DNA of 64,000 bases, taken from positions 204,014,501-204,078,500 of the forward strand of contig CM057458.1 of assembly GCA_016271365.2 (NCBI GenBank), in the 5' to 3' direction. The translations under genes and the position numbers were made by a program. The notes under the pieces are model-generated. The model searched no databases and was not told the origin of the DNA. It worked only from the letters and a program-made list of their open reading frames with translations. Source of the DNA: Neoceratodus forsteri (Eukaryota; Chordata; Ceratodontiformes; Ceratodontidae). Of the stretch, positions 1-10,169 are shown in pieces. Each line of letters opens with the position of its first letter. Position 1 is the stretch's first letter.

Positions 1-9
1 CATCTGCTG

Positions 10-1917
10 GTGGTCTCAGTGTCGTTTTCAACATACCTGCTCAAGATGTGGAGGGGGCACCCTGCTAGCAAATGCAGAATGGCAGGGGGATTGGAACACA
101 GGGACAAGGGGGGCAGGGAGCAGGTCAGCAGTTTTTTTGTGAGGACCCAGTTTTTAAGGGACAAACGTGGAATAGGGGAGGGAGGAGCCGGGGAAATGGT
201 GGTAGAGGGGGGCAAGGGCGATAAAAATAGGGAGATGAACTGGACGGGGGGGGAGAGGGTGGAAAAGGGGAACAGGTGGCACACCAAGGAACAATTTAGC
301 ATGGCTAGGAGCCCCATCAACCTAGCAGCATGGACAGTCTGCCTGGAAAAATATCCGGACGTGGACATGCGGAAAAGGATTTTAAGGGGTTTTAGCACAG
401 GTTTCTCCCTGCAGTTTAGGGGGCCCAGACAAGCAAGGGAAGCAAGCAACCTGGGATCTGTAAGAGGGAAGGAGGAGACATTGAGGAGGAAGATTGAGAA
501 GGAAAAAGCAGCAGGCGGGATCGAGGGTCCGTTCGAGACCCCCCCACTGGAGAACCTGCGGATATCTCCTTTGGGCTTGGTACCCAAGAAAGAGGAAGGT
601 GAATTCAGAATGATTCACCACCTGTCTTATCCCGAAGGGGAGTCAGTGAATGACTTTATCAGTGAGGAGCATAGGAAGGTGACATACTCAACCTTAGAGG
701 ATGCGGTGCGGTTAATCCGAGCAACAAGGGATGCTTGGATGGCAAAAACAGACATTGCATCCGCGTTCAGGCTGCTGCCAGTCAGAAGGGAAGATTGGGA
801 CTTATTGGGTTTTAAAAATGAAGGGCAGTATTATTTCCACAAAGCTATGCCAATGGGATGCTCCACTGCATGTGCAATGTTTGAGGCATTCAGCACATGT
901 CTGCAGTGGATTTTTCAAGAAAAAATGGGCTTTAGGTCAGTCATCCATTATTTGGATGATTTTCTCCTCATTGGGGAAGGAAAAGAGGAGATGCAAAGGA
1001 TGCTAAAAAAATTTCAAGAATTATGCCAAGAGTTGGGAGTCCCATTGGCACCAGTTAAAACAGCGGGGCCCGCCAAGGTCATGGAATTCCTGGGGATAGA
1101 GATAGATGCAGAAAAGGAAGTTTTTAGGTTACCCGATGGGAAAGTAAGGAAGCTGAGGGAGCTAGTTCGTGTACATGCCAGCAGGAGGCGGGTACAGCTA
1201 AGACAGGTCCAGCAGGTACTAGGACACCTGAACTTTGCGTGCAGGGCCATAGGACTGGGTAGGGAATTTACAAGGAGGCTGGCCAGAGCAACAGCAGGGA
1301 TCACCAGGCCGCATCACTGGGTAGATCTGAATCAAGGTGTGAGAGAGAATTTTGGTATATGGGAGGAATTTTTGAAGGACTACAATGGGTGTTCGTTTTG
1401 GCAGGAGGAGTGGCTGTACAACACAGATCTTGACCTCTACACTGATGCAGCGGGCGGATCAGGCATGGGAGGTTATCTAAGGGGCAAGTGGTTCGCTGAA
1501 CCATGGCGGTCAGTTAGGTAAAGGATGGAAGAGTGGGGATATAACGTTGCAAGTCATGCCTATAGGGCATGTACCTTGAGTGTGGGGAAAATTGCAGGAT
1601 CAGAAGGTGTCATTTGGTGTGACAATAGGGCAGTTGTACATGCACTAAATAACAGGAAGCCAAGTCTGAGACTGTCACATGAGTAATCGACAGCTAGTTT
1701 TAAGGCCCTACAGCTGAACATGTCTTTCAGAGCAAAACACATAGAAGGGGTGCATAATATCCTGGCTGACAGCCTTTCCCATCTGCAGCTGGACCGTTTC
1801 CGGAAGCTGGCACCAGCAGCGGAAGAGGGCAAAACACCCATCCCAACGAACATCTGGGACGTTGGCAGGAAGGAGCAGAAAAGTTGTTCCACAGCTCATG
1901 GGCCCCCCGGACTCTGA
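10..1917 (+). pseudogene. Ngaro Gag zinc-knuckle remnant and RT-RNase H polyprotein
   Basis: One frame runs from position 10 to 1917 and is broken by in-frame stops at 1519-1521 and 1684-1686. At the start, a CX2C half-knuckle (CSRCGG, about 37-60) and its HPASKC partner lie in different frames, which implies a 1-base deletion at the end of Gag. The reverse transcriptase occupies about residues 180-400: LGLVPKK, a palm motif KTDIASAFRLLPV, MPMGCS, and the catalytic YLDD in IHYLDDFLLIG. RNase H follows with LYTDAAGGSGMGG before the first stop, and WCDNRAVVHALN and HIEGVHNILADSLS after it. The substrate would be the element's own RNA. The spacing and short RNase H are typical of the DIRS/Ngaro group rather than Gypsy. 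The true start is probably upstream of the window. Confidence 0.9.
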
Positions 1918-2758
1918 GGGCATACGATGGGGCCTGGAGGGTTTTTCAGACATTCAGGGCAGAACAACAGATGGAGGTAAGTGGGCCACTCTCAGAGGAG
2001 CAGTTAGGCATGTTCACAGTGGAACAATGGAATAAAGAGACGGCTCACACCACGATGAGGATGTATCTGGCAGGGATCAGCATCATATGCAGCCTAAAAG
2101 GCTGGAATGACCCTACTAAATCGATGCTGATCAGGAGAATGATGCAGGGATGGGGTAGGTTGAAGCGAGGACCGGGGGATAATAGAAGGCCAATAGGAGA
2201 GCAGTGGCTCTTAAAGTTAAAGGAAGTGTTGCCAGAGGTTTGCAGATCAGGGGAGGAGGCACAGCTCTTTCACACAATTTATGTATTCATGTTGGCAGGG
2301 GCAATGAGAGTAAGTGAAGTGGTAGGGCATGGAAGGGAGGACATGGAAGGCGGGGTGGACTGGGATGATGTGATTTGGGGGACAAGTGAGATAAAATCAG
2401 GCTAAAGAAGTCAAAGACAGATCAAAAAGGGCAAGGGTGAATTATAACTCTAAGAGGGCTGTCAGAGACAGCTCTATGCCCAGTGCAGGCCCTGTGGGTT
2501 TTCGCCGCAGGGCAGAGAGTCAGGTCAGGGAAGTTATTTGTACATGGGGATGGAAAACGAGTCACCAGCTATCAAATTACAGTGGTGCTAAAAAAGGGCA
2601 TGGGTTTTTTGGGAGAAAACCCAGAGAACTATTCTTCACATTCTCTTCGGATAGGGGCGGCCTCCCAGTGGCGGCATCAGGAGTGCCGTGAAGGGCATTT
2701 TGGAAAAGGGTGCTGGCGATCAGCCAGTTATAAAAGATACATTAGAGATCTAAGTTAA
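1884..2758 (+). pseudogene. Ngaro tyrosine recombinase (YR), frameshifted
   Basis: This overlaps the end of the RT-RNase H frame and is in a different frame from it. The N-terminal part (1884-2405) carries a core-binding-like region beginning APRTLRAYDGAWRVF, followed by the first catalytic box, LAGAMRVSEV, with the Arg codon at 2307-2309. A frameshift between about 2405 and 2483 moves the rest to another frame. There the HSLRIGAAS box supplies His (2639-2641) and the second Arg (2648-2650), and SYKRYIR supplies the nucleophilic Tyr (2729-2731). All four signature residues R-H-R-Y are therefore still present, although the gene is broken. The enzyme would integrate a circular cDNA intermediate by site-specific-type recombination, which fits the missing DDE integrase. 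Confidence 0.88.
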
Positions 2759-2847
2759 AAAAAAAAAAGAGGAAAGGGGGGAAGGGAGGAAGGGGGGGCG
2801 GAATGGGAAGAGGGCACTGAGATGGTATGTGATTTAATGAATGTTCT

Positions 2848-3453
2848 TTGCACCCCATAGGTAGAGGAAAGAGCACAGAAGTCTGGATCTGTGGCCATTC
2901 TTATATTTACTGGGCTGGTAAGAGAGCAGAGACAAAAGCTGGGGGAAAACAATTATACCAGGATGCAAGGCAGTGTAGAGTGGTATGGCACAGCCTACGA
3001 GGGATGAGATGGGCCCAGCTTCTTCCCACCTTGAAGGACCTCAGGAGACGATGGCCCAGTCCAGACTTAATTATTTTTCACCTGGGGGGCAACGACCTGG
3101 CAGACAGACATTGGGTGCACACGTACTTGCAGATAAAGAAGGATCTAATGGTAATAAAGCAGTGGTGGCCTCAAGTAAGCCTGACTTGGTCAGATATGAT
3201 AACATGAAGGGTATGGAGGTGGGAACACAGCCACAGGGCAGTTGAGAGAGCAAGGAGGAAAATGAATAGATGGGTGGGGACATTGATAAAGCAGATGGGG
3301 GGACAGGTGATACTGCGGGGAGTAGAGGAATGGGTGGATGAATTCTACAGGGCAGATGGGGTATGCCTGTCAGACATAGCAACCAACATGTTCAATGCGG
3401 AAACGATGAGTTTCATAGAAGAATGGAGGAAACAGACAGAAGCGGTTAGATAA
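2848..3453 (+). pseudogene. Ngaro ORF3 SGNH/GDSL-type hydrolase, catalytic His replaced
   Basis: Two pieces in one frame (2848-3207 and 3262-3453) are separated by a TGA at 3205-3207, probably a former Trp codon, since the residues after it (RVWRWEHSHRAVERAR) continue the domain. Block I is VWICGHSYIYWA, with the nucleophile Ser codon at 2899-2901. Block III is FHLGGNDLAD, with Asn at 3091-3093. Block V reads RADGVCLSD. The usual catalytic Asp-x-x-His becomes Asp-Gly-Val-Cys at 3364-3366, so the triad is lost even without the stop. SGNH hydrolases are a known third ORF of vertebrate Ngaro elements, but their role in transposition is not established. A promoter or start for this ORF was not identified. 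Confidence 0.87.
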
Positions 3454-3580
3454 AAAAAAAGGGTATAAACGGAAGGAAAGGAGAGAAGGGGGAGGATAGT
3501 TTTTTGTGTACGTAGGAATAGGGATAGGGGACCCCTAGTTGGGGGAAGCAGTCATCCAGCGAAGCTGGAGACTGACTAGT

Positions 3581-3898
3581 GGGGAAAAAGGGGGATGGGA
3601 GGGGAAGAAAAAGGAATAACACAAGATAAGGAAGAAGAGGAAGGAGAAAGCGGTCTCGGTTTTCACCGTTACCTAACAGAAAAGGAGAAGAAGGCACCCA
3701 GGTTTTCACCTGGGGGTGGATGATCAGAGAGAGACATATGGATGAGTATAAATGGACACTATGGCAATATGATAATAAAGATATGGAAAATGGAATATGG
3801 ATTTGTGAATATGAATAAATTAATTGCCAATCTGAGCACAACAACAAACAATGGTCTCTGTGTTTTTGTGAGGGAAAAGGGGGGAATCCAGGACAATG
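3581..3898 (+). repeat. Ngaro direct repeat copy 1 (B1)
   Basis: This ~318 bp block begins with a purine-rich stretch (ggggaaaaagggggatggg) and ends near ggacaatgg. It is repeated at 4402-4677 plus 12382-12430 with scattered substitutions. Shared landmarks are ggttttcaccgttacctaac, ggatgatcagagagaga, and a terminal part with tgtttttgtgaggga. It is the first of the two 3'-side repeats of the Ngaro element. Confidence 0.88.
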
Positions 3899-4401
3899 GA
3901 GTTTGCCCTTTAAGGGGCAGACCAGGTTGTCCTGGTGCACCCCTTCCCTTCCTTTAGGGAATGGTTGTGCTCAGAGAGGGAGGGAAAAGGAAGGGGAGGA
4001 GCCAGGGATGGGAACAATAGGCAGGCAACAGGAAAGGGAGGGAGGTAGGGAGGTACATAAGGACCAGCACAAGGGGAGCTCAGCCACTTTTGCTGGAGTT
4101 TTTGATTCCTCCCAACCACCCTAACTAGATGGCTTGCGAGGGGATGACGGTCGAATTGAGGGGCTGTACTGAGGGTCTGTCATGGTGGAAGACAGATGCG
4201 TCCAGTGGGATGTTGGACTGCCAAAGGTGGATGGCAGGTAATAAACAGGATATGGACTGCCAAAAATGGAGGGCAGATGACAGTAGGGTAAGGCCTGCCA
4301 AAGGTGGACGGCAGAAGAGGATTGATCAGGACTGCCAAGATGGAGGGCAGAAAGAAGAGGAGCATGGACTGCCGAGGTGGATGGCAGAAAGGGAAAGGGA
4401 G
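3899..4401 (+). repeat. Ngaro inter-repeat segment (probable A2)
   Basis: This ~500 bp segment lies between the two B copies. In split-direct-repeat elements this position holds A2, a copy of the left terminal sequence A1. A1 would be outside the window, so identity with it cannot be tested here. The segment contains five hairpin-forming units (see 4218-4387). I see no ORF with recognisable content. Confidence 0.6.
4218..4387 (+). repeat. Five tandem units each holding a CTGCC...GGCAG inverted repeat
   Basis: Units start at 4218, 4257, 4295, 4332 and 4369, a period of 37-39 bp. Each contains CTGCC, a short A/G-rich loop and GGCAG, for example ctgccaaaggtggatggcag. All five can form the same small hairpin despite loop differences. 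Confidence 0.85.
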
Positions 4402-4677
4402 GGGGAAAAAGGGGGGATGGGAGGGGAAAGAAAAAAGGAATAACACAAAAGGAGGAAGAAGAGGAAGGAGAAAGCAGTCTCGGTTTTCACTGTTACCTAA
4501 CAGAAAAGGAGAAGAAGGCACCTAGGTTTTCACCTGCGGGTGGATGATCAGAGAGAGATATATGGATGGGTATAAATGGACACTATGGCAATATGATAAT
4601 AAAGATATGGAAAATGGAATATGGATTTGTGAATATGAATAAAATAATTGCCAATCTGAGCACAACAACAAATAATG
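4402..4677 (+). repeat. Ngaro direct repeat copy 2 (B2), left part
   Basis: This is homologous to 3581-3860. It stops abruptly at 4677, where the Gmr1-like LTR begins, and resumes at 12382. The last five bases, taatg (4673-4677), match caatg at 12382-12386 except for one base, giving the target-site duplication. Confidence 0.9.
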
Positions 4678-6003
4678 TGTGGTAGTAAACCCCCAGGTGG
4701 TGTGCTACCTTTGCTGGAGGACGTTTGGAATGTACATTTATTCTCCCTTCCCTCCCTTTTTCTGTTATAGTAGTCAGTGTCGTTTGTATGTCTTGTTTGT
4801 TGGGCTGGCCACCCACTTTGTAAAAGAAAATTATGTCATGTCTACCCCCCCTTTCCCATATATTCCGAACACCTTTACATAAAGGTATCTGTTGCCCTGT
4901 CCTCGGGAGGCTATCTCCTTGCCCAGCCTAGTAATGGGAGTATTTAGGAAAATGGGAGGAATAATAAAAAAAAAAAAAAAAAGGAAAAAAAACAAGCAAA
5001 TTCCGGCTTTGGCGATGGTCCGGAGTTGCGGTGTAGTTCCGTGCGAACACTCGCACTGCCGCACCGCAGAGATGCACTGTTCGTGCAGTGGTGGTGCTCA
5101 GGGCAGGATGGATGTGCTGCACTACATTGTTTCCTGCTTCACTGAAGAAAAGGGGTTCGGGTGTGGTGTGTTCTGAGCAGGATTGCTAGAGTGGTCCCGA
5201 TTGATTGGGGGAAGGTCGGAATGTGAAATTCCTCCGGTTTTGTGTTTACAGGAACTATCCATGGATAAAATGCCTTCTTGTTTTAAAATGCATCGTTGCA
5301 ACCTTGTGTACAAGCTGAAATTAATTAATGTAAGTTTGGTTCTCATACAAAAACAAATTCTGTTTAACCGAAGTGATTAATTATTGAGAAGTAAGCAGTA
5401 TGAGTTTAGGAACCCAAGACGTTTTGAGTTAGAAATCATAGAGACTGTACAGCCTGAAATGAAATGAAAGAAAATAATCTCCTTATTTGGGTTATTCTAT
5501 GACAGTTTAACGCGAGCGTTTGTAGTGAAATCGCCCGCTCGAACATGCGCACTGTCATAAGGGTATTCTTCGCTGTAGGATTATTTTAGTGAAATGTTCT
5601 TTTGTCAATGCAGGGGTCCTACATACCCTCCTTCATTGTGGGGAGCTGAAACGATTGCACAGAGTTGTTGGAAACTCTTCCAAATTAGAAGACATTGTTG
5701 GTTTGCTGTGGTGGGTTTTGCAGTGTCGGGAGACTCCTCCTCCTCCTGGTGCAGCGTCCTAGTGTGCCGACTGGCCACAATTCCTTTATGCTGGTAGTTG
5801 AGGTGATTCTTCCCTAATGCTTTTGTAATTTTTTTTTTTGTTCTGTTACGAATTTTCACATACGCCTGCACTTCATAGGTGTTTGTTAAGGTTTAAAACC
5901 TATTATGTTATTTAAATAAATGAACTTGATGATTCCTTTGAATTTTATGTTTAAAAGGATATGTATAAAGGCGGAGCTATTGAATCACATGTTTTGGTAA
6001 CCC

Positions 6004-6011
6004 TATATAAA
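6004..6011 (+). promoter_or_regulatory. TATA-like box in 5' LTR
   Basis: The sequence tatataaa is preserved in both LTRs (the second at about 12164-12172) and lies ~150 bp before the AATAAA at 6156. This spacing fits a U3/R boundary. Its role as a promoter is inferred. Confidence 0.55.
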
Positions 6012-6155
6012 GTGTTGTTCCATGCAAGTCAAGTTAGTATGGAGAAGGGTGTGGACCTGATAACACCCTGACTTGAGTTAGCTATTTCAAGCTCTTGATT
6101 TGAAGTTCTGAGTCTGTTTATTTTTTGTTTTGTCGTTTTCAAGTCCACTGTACAA

Positions 6156-6161
6156 AATAAA
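6156..6161 (+). promoter_or_regulatory. LTR polyadenylation signal AATAAA
   Basis: AATAAA lies about 60 bp from the LTR end and is conserved in the 3' LTR (about 12317), where it would direct polyadenylation of the element RNA. Confidence 0.55.
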
Positions 6162-6222
6162 TATAATTTTGTTGCTGCTAATCTTGTCTGAGCGTCTTCA
6201 CTATCCCACACCAGTTCACATT

Positions 6223-6240
6223 TGGTGTCAGAAGTGGGAT
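6223..6240 (+). promoter_or_regulatory. Primer-binding site complementary to tRNA-Leu
   Basis: The 18 bases TGGTGTCAGAAGTGGGAT start two bases after the LTR. They are the reverse complement of a vertebrate tRNA-Leu 3' end (ATCCCACTTCTGACA plus CCA), so minus-strand synthesis was probably primed by tRNA-Leu. The tRNA match is from memory of vertebrate tRNA-Leu sequences. Confidence 0.8.
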
Positions 6241-6241
6241 A

Positions 6242-7370
6242 GTGGGTCTGAAGGGACCTATTGGATCTGAGTTCAGATCCGATTCGTATGCATTTGGACA
6301 AGGCAGGAGAGCGGACACACCAGCCACCAGGTCCATCATACAAGCTGCTAAATTATCCTTATTAGCCGGACTGGATCCAGTGGTACAGAGGAAGGTGGCG
6401 AAGGTGACGACCGAAGGAGAGATTGAAGACATGCAAGATGTGAAACCCGTTGAAAAGGGAGCTCAAGCAGCTGAACTTGAGCAGGAAGACCCTCCAGAGA
6501 ATCCCCACGAACTGCTCAGATGGCTGTGCCTGCGACAGGTAGATCTGGAGAGAGAAAGGGAGCGGGATGGCATAGAGAGAGAGATTGTGCAGAGAATACG
6601 GCTAGGTGGACTGACACCTTACGTGCTATACAGGTTTTGGGCTCGGCAAGACCACCTTCAACACCTGGGGTAGGACAAAAAGATATAAGATTGGTTAAAA
6701 TGACTGATTCTGACAATGTAGAAGCATATCTTTTGACATTTGAAAGGGTAGCTATTACATGTGCTTGGCCTAGAGACCAGTGGGTTATCAGGCTGGCCCC
6801 TTATTTGACTGGGAAAAGCTCAACTAGCTTATAGCCGTACGGATCTTACACATATAAATGATTATGACTATATTAAGCAAGCCATTCTGAAAAGATATGA
6901 TATAAGTCCTGAGACCTATAGACAACGTTTCAGAGCTTATAAATTTCAATCTGCGGATACCCCCCAAGACTTATACACCCATTTAAAAGACTTGTGTCAT
7001 AAGTGGTTACAACCCAACACAAGAACTATAGTGCAGATTACAGAAAGTATTATTTTGGAACAGTTTATACATGTTTTACCCCAGGATGTCCAGTTATGGG
7101 TCAAAGAGCATCGCCCTGATACTTCTGAGGCAGCTATAAGACTTGCTGAGGACTATCTGACTGCTAAGCCTCAACGCCCTAGAACATTTGTGAACACTAG
7201 AAGTCCATCAGCTGTAATAAGACCCCCTACAATGCCAGTGACACAAACTAGTGGTGCTCCTGGGGGTAAGGACTATAGTAAACTAAGTAAAGGATTTAGC
7301 CACGAGATTATATGTCATGAATGCAAAATCAAAGGACATATTGCTAGATTCTGCCCAAAGAAAAAAGTAG
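6242..7370 (+). pseudogene. Gmr1-like Gag with SCAN-like capsid domain and CCHC knuckle
   Basis: The frame changes near 6670 and again near 6835. The N-terminal part (6242-6673) is charged. The capsid part (about 6890-7170) reads ETYRQRFRAYKF, then DLYTHLKDLCHKWLQP, ILEQFIHVLPQDVQLWV and AIRLAEDYLTA. This succession of helices and the LEQF-x-x-VLP-x-x-x-x-W-V pattern is that of the SCAN oligomerisation domain of zinc-finger proteins, known to derive from the capsid of Gmr1-like Gag. A zinc knuckle, CHECKIKGHIARFC (7315-7356), completes nucleocapsid. The product would assemble particles and bind the RNA. It is continuous with the protease frame downstream. The start at 6242 follows the primer site immediately and is uncertain. 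Confidence 0.86.
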
Positions 7371-7987
7371 AATCGATTCATCTGGTCCTTGCTAACTGGG
7401 GCCATTACGTCACTACTGTAGAGATTGGGGGAAAAGTGGTTGAGGGTCTCGTGGATTCTGGCAGCAAGCAGACACTGGTACATGCTTCTCTGGTGGGAGA
7501 ACCAGGACTGGGGGAACCTACTACAGGGGTTAAATGTATACATGGAGACATCCACTGGTACCCATTAAGAGAAATGACAATTCAAATAAATGGGACCATG
7601 CACAAAATGAAAATAGGCATAGTACCTTCTTTGCCGGTCCCAGTAATAATTGGGCATGATTATCCATACTTTGATTCTTTATTAAATATGAATATCGGAG
7701 CAGTTACCACTCGGGCGCAAAGAAAGCAGGAGAAAGAGCTGGGACATCTATTTCCTTTTGAGGAAGAAGTATTTGGGACTATTGGCAAAGACAGAAAAAG
7801 TAAAACACAAAAAAGAAAAGATAATCAGTCATGGATTAAAAGAGATACTGGACTGGACATGTTATCTGGAAAATGTATAGTACCTAACAAAGAATTTGTA
7901 AATATACAGAAAATGATGTTACCTGACCCTTTTTTTTCGCGAGTACGGCAACCAGTCCTACTGGGCCTCAGCAACCCTATTATATAA
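7371..7987 (+). pseudogene. Gmr1-like aspartic protease region
   Basis: This continues in the frame of the zinc knuckle up to the stop at 7985-7987. The retroviral-type active site is VEGLVDSGSKQTLVH (about 7438-7482), with Asp-Ser-Gly in place of the commoner Asp-Thr-Gly. The flap/partner strand VPVIIGHDYPY lies at about 7637-7669. The part after residue ~230 of this reading is lysine-rich and not recognised. It would cleave the Gag-Pol polyprotein. The reading ends just before the integrase frame, and no RT lies between protease and integrase. Confidence 0.85.
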
Positions 7988-8001
7988 TTAAGAATGACTT
8001 A

Positions 8002-9227
8002 TTGTATAGGGTATGTACGAATTCCCATACAGGGGAGATGGCTGAGCAGTTGATGGTCCCTACACAGTTCCAGAAAAAGTTATTATCCATTGCCCATGAC
8101 ATACCTATGGCAGGCCATTTAGGTAAAGACTGCACGTTGCAACGCTTATTATACAGGTTTTACTGGCCTGGTATACATGAGCAGGTGGTCGAATACTGTA
8201 AAAGCTGCCCTGAATGTCAACAAGTGGCAGCAGTAGGCCGAAAAGATAAAGTACCCCTCATACCAATGCCTTTAGTTACTGATATGTTTGAAAGGATTGC
8301 AATGGATATTATAGGGCCACTACCTAAAAGTGCGAAGAGAAACTGCTTCATCTTAGTGGTTGTAGACTACACTACAAAATATCCTAAAGCAATTCCCCTT
8401 CGTACAGTTACTGCTCCCAGAATAGCAGAAGAGTTGGTAAAAATATTCAGTTGTATGGGGATTCCAAAAACTATTCTAACTGATAGGGGTACCAATTTCT
8501 GCTCACAATTACTTCAACGGTTATACCAGGTGTTAGGTATTGAAGCCATTTTTACTACCCCCTATCACCCCCAAACTGATGGGTTAGTTGAGCGATTTAA
8601 CCAAACCTTGAAAAGATGTTAAGAAAGTATGTATCAGAGGAAGGTAATAAATGGGACACTTATCTACCATATTTGATGTTTGCTTACAGGAAGTCCCACA
8701 AGCATCTACTGGGTTTTCTCCATTTGAATTACTATAATGGACATAACCCAAGAGGTCCTTTAGATATTATAAAGGAAGAATGGGAAAGCAAGAAAAGTAA
8801 ACATATATCGGAACCCCTAGAATATTGGCAACAACTACGTCAAAGGTTAATGGGTTATGTAAAAAAGGCTCATCAGACTAACCTACAGCAGCAAGTAAAA
8901 CAAAAGGGGTACTATGATAAAGGAACTAAATCTAAGGAATTCACTACAGGTGATAAAGTGTTGCTACTTCTGCCATCCTCTGATAATAAGTTACTCATGA
9001 AGTGGCAAGGCCCCTACAAAATAATAAAACGTATGGGTCCTGTAACTTATTCAGTCGAATTGCCAGAAAAGAAAATTAAAAACAGGATATACCATGCAAA
9101 TCTATTAAAAATATGGGTAGAACGGACACCTACCATATGTAGTTTTATTTTCCCAGAAACCACTGAGTCCGAACTAGACATAGCTTATGAAAGACTAGAA
9201 AATATGAGTATTCTTTCAGAAGTATGA
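8002..9227 (+). pseudogene. Gmr1-like integrase, located upstream of RT
   Basis: Two overlapping frames (8002-8622 and 8616-9227) make one integrase broken by a frameshift at about 8615-8620. The zinc-binding HHCC domain is HDIPMAGHLG...CKSCPEC (about 8095-8220). The catalytic core has all three acids: Asp in MDIIGPLP, Asp in LTDRGTNF and Glu in TPYHPQTDGLVERFNQ. The C-terminal part (8616-9227) contains the chromatin- and DNA-binding-like segment VLLLLPSSDNKLLMKWQGPYKI, typical of Ty3/gypsy integrases. It would insert the cDNA and create the 5 bp duplication. Its position before the RT is the diagnostic feature of the Gmr1-like group. Confidence 0.92.
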
Positions 9228-9272
9228 ATCAACCCACTTTTATCCACTGAACAGAGCTCTGCCTTACCAAAG

Positions 9273-10169
9273 ATGTTAGATTCCTTCCAAACCTTATTTA
9301 CTGGCATACCGGGAAGGGTTAATGGTGCTGTTCATCATATCATGGTCCCCGATGCCATACCTATTCGTCAAAAAGCTTATAGGATACCAGAAAAAGTATG
9401 GGAGGAAGTTATACAAGAGATTAGGAAAATGCAAAAGATGGGAATCATTGAGCCTTCCCATAGTGAATGGAACTTTCCTATGGTTACAGTAGAGAAAAAA
9501 GGAGGAATCAGACTTTGTCTAGATTTCAGATGCTTGAATGCAGTCTCTGAATTCGATTGTTATCCGATGCCATGAATCGATGACATCATAGACCATTTAG
9601 GAGCAGCTCAGTACATCAGTACCCTAGACCTCACAAAAGGGTATTGGCAAATTCCCCTAGATCCAAAGGATAAAGAAAAAACTGCATTTAGTACCCCTAT
9701 CGGCCTATACCATTTTATGGTAATGCCTTTTGGCCTACATGGTGCTCCTGCTATGTTCCAATGAGTAATGGATAACATCTTACAACCGCATACAATGTAT
9801 AGCACAGCCTATCTAGACGATGTAGTAATATTCAGTCCCTCATGGGAAGAACATATACAACACCTAAGGGCTGTATTGTTAGCCCTATGTGAAGCTGGGT
9901 TAACCATAAATCCTTCCAAATGTTCTCTGGCAATGCAGGAAACAAAATACCTAGGGTTCCAAATTGGTAATGGGAAAGTAAAACCAGAAATTACTAAAGT
10001 CGAGGCCATGGCCAATAGCCCCCGTCCAATAACAGAAAAAGATGTTAGGTCATTTCTAGGCCTCATCGGGTATTATAGACGATTTATACATGACTGCTCT
10101 ACAATAGCCAGACCACTAACAGATCTAACAAAAAAAATCCAAACCAGACAAAGTAAAATGGACACCTGA
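9273..10169 (+). pseudogene. Gmr1-like reverse transcriptase with two CpG-decay stops
   Basis: One frame runs from 9273 to 10169 with two internal TGA codons, at 9573-9575 and 9762-9764. Each falls where an Arg is expected (PMP-stop-IDD and MFQ-stop-VMD), consistent with CGA to TGA change. Landmarks are IRLCLDFRCLNAV, LDLTKGYWQIPL, MPFGLHGAP, the catalytic YLDD in TAYLDDVVIFS, KCSLAMQETKYLGF, and the thumb/connection RSFLGLIGYYRRFI. The polymerase would copy element RNA into cDNA. It starts ~45 bp after the integrase stop. An A-run at about 10130 is the site of the frameshift into RNase H. Confidence 0.92.

Larger units (their letters stand above)
4678..6220 (+). repeat. 5' LTR of Gmr1-like element
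   Basis: It begins TGTGGTAG and ends CAGTTCACA, with TG...CA termini. A TATA-like box (ctatataaag, about 6004-6011) and an AATAAA signal (6156-6161) near the right end place the likely transcription start and R region in the last ~200 bp. A run of A residues at about 4969-4990 is longer than in the other LTR. The match with the 3' LTR covers the whole length. Confidence 0.93.

Noticed and set aside
4678..5380. Small ORFs in the LTRs (for example 4892-5176 and 10735-11103)
   Set aside because: They occur in both LTRs with frameshifts between the copies, cross an A-run, and show no conserved product.
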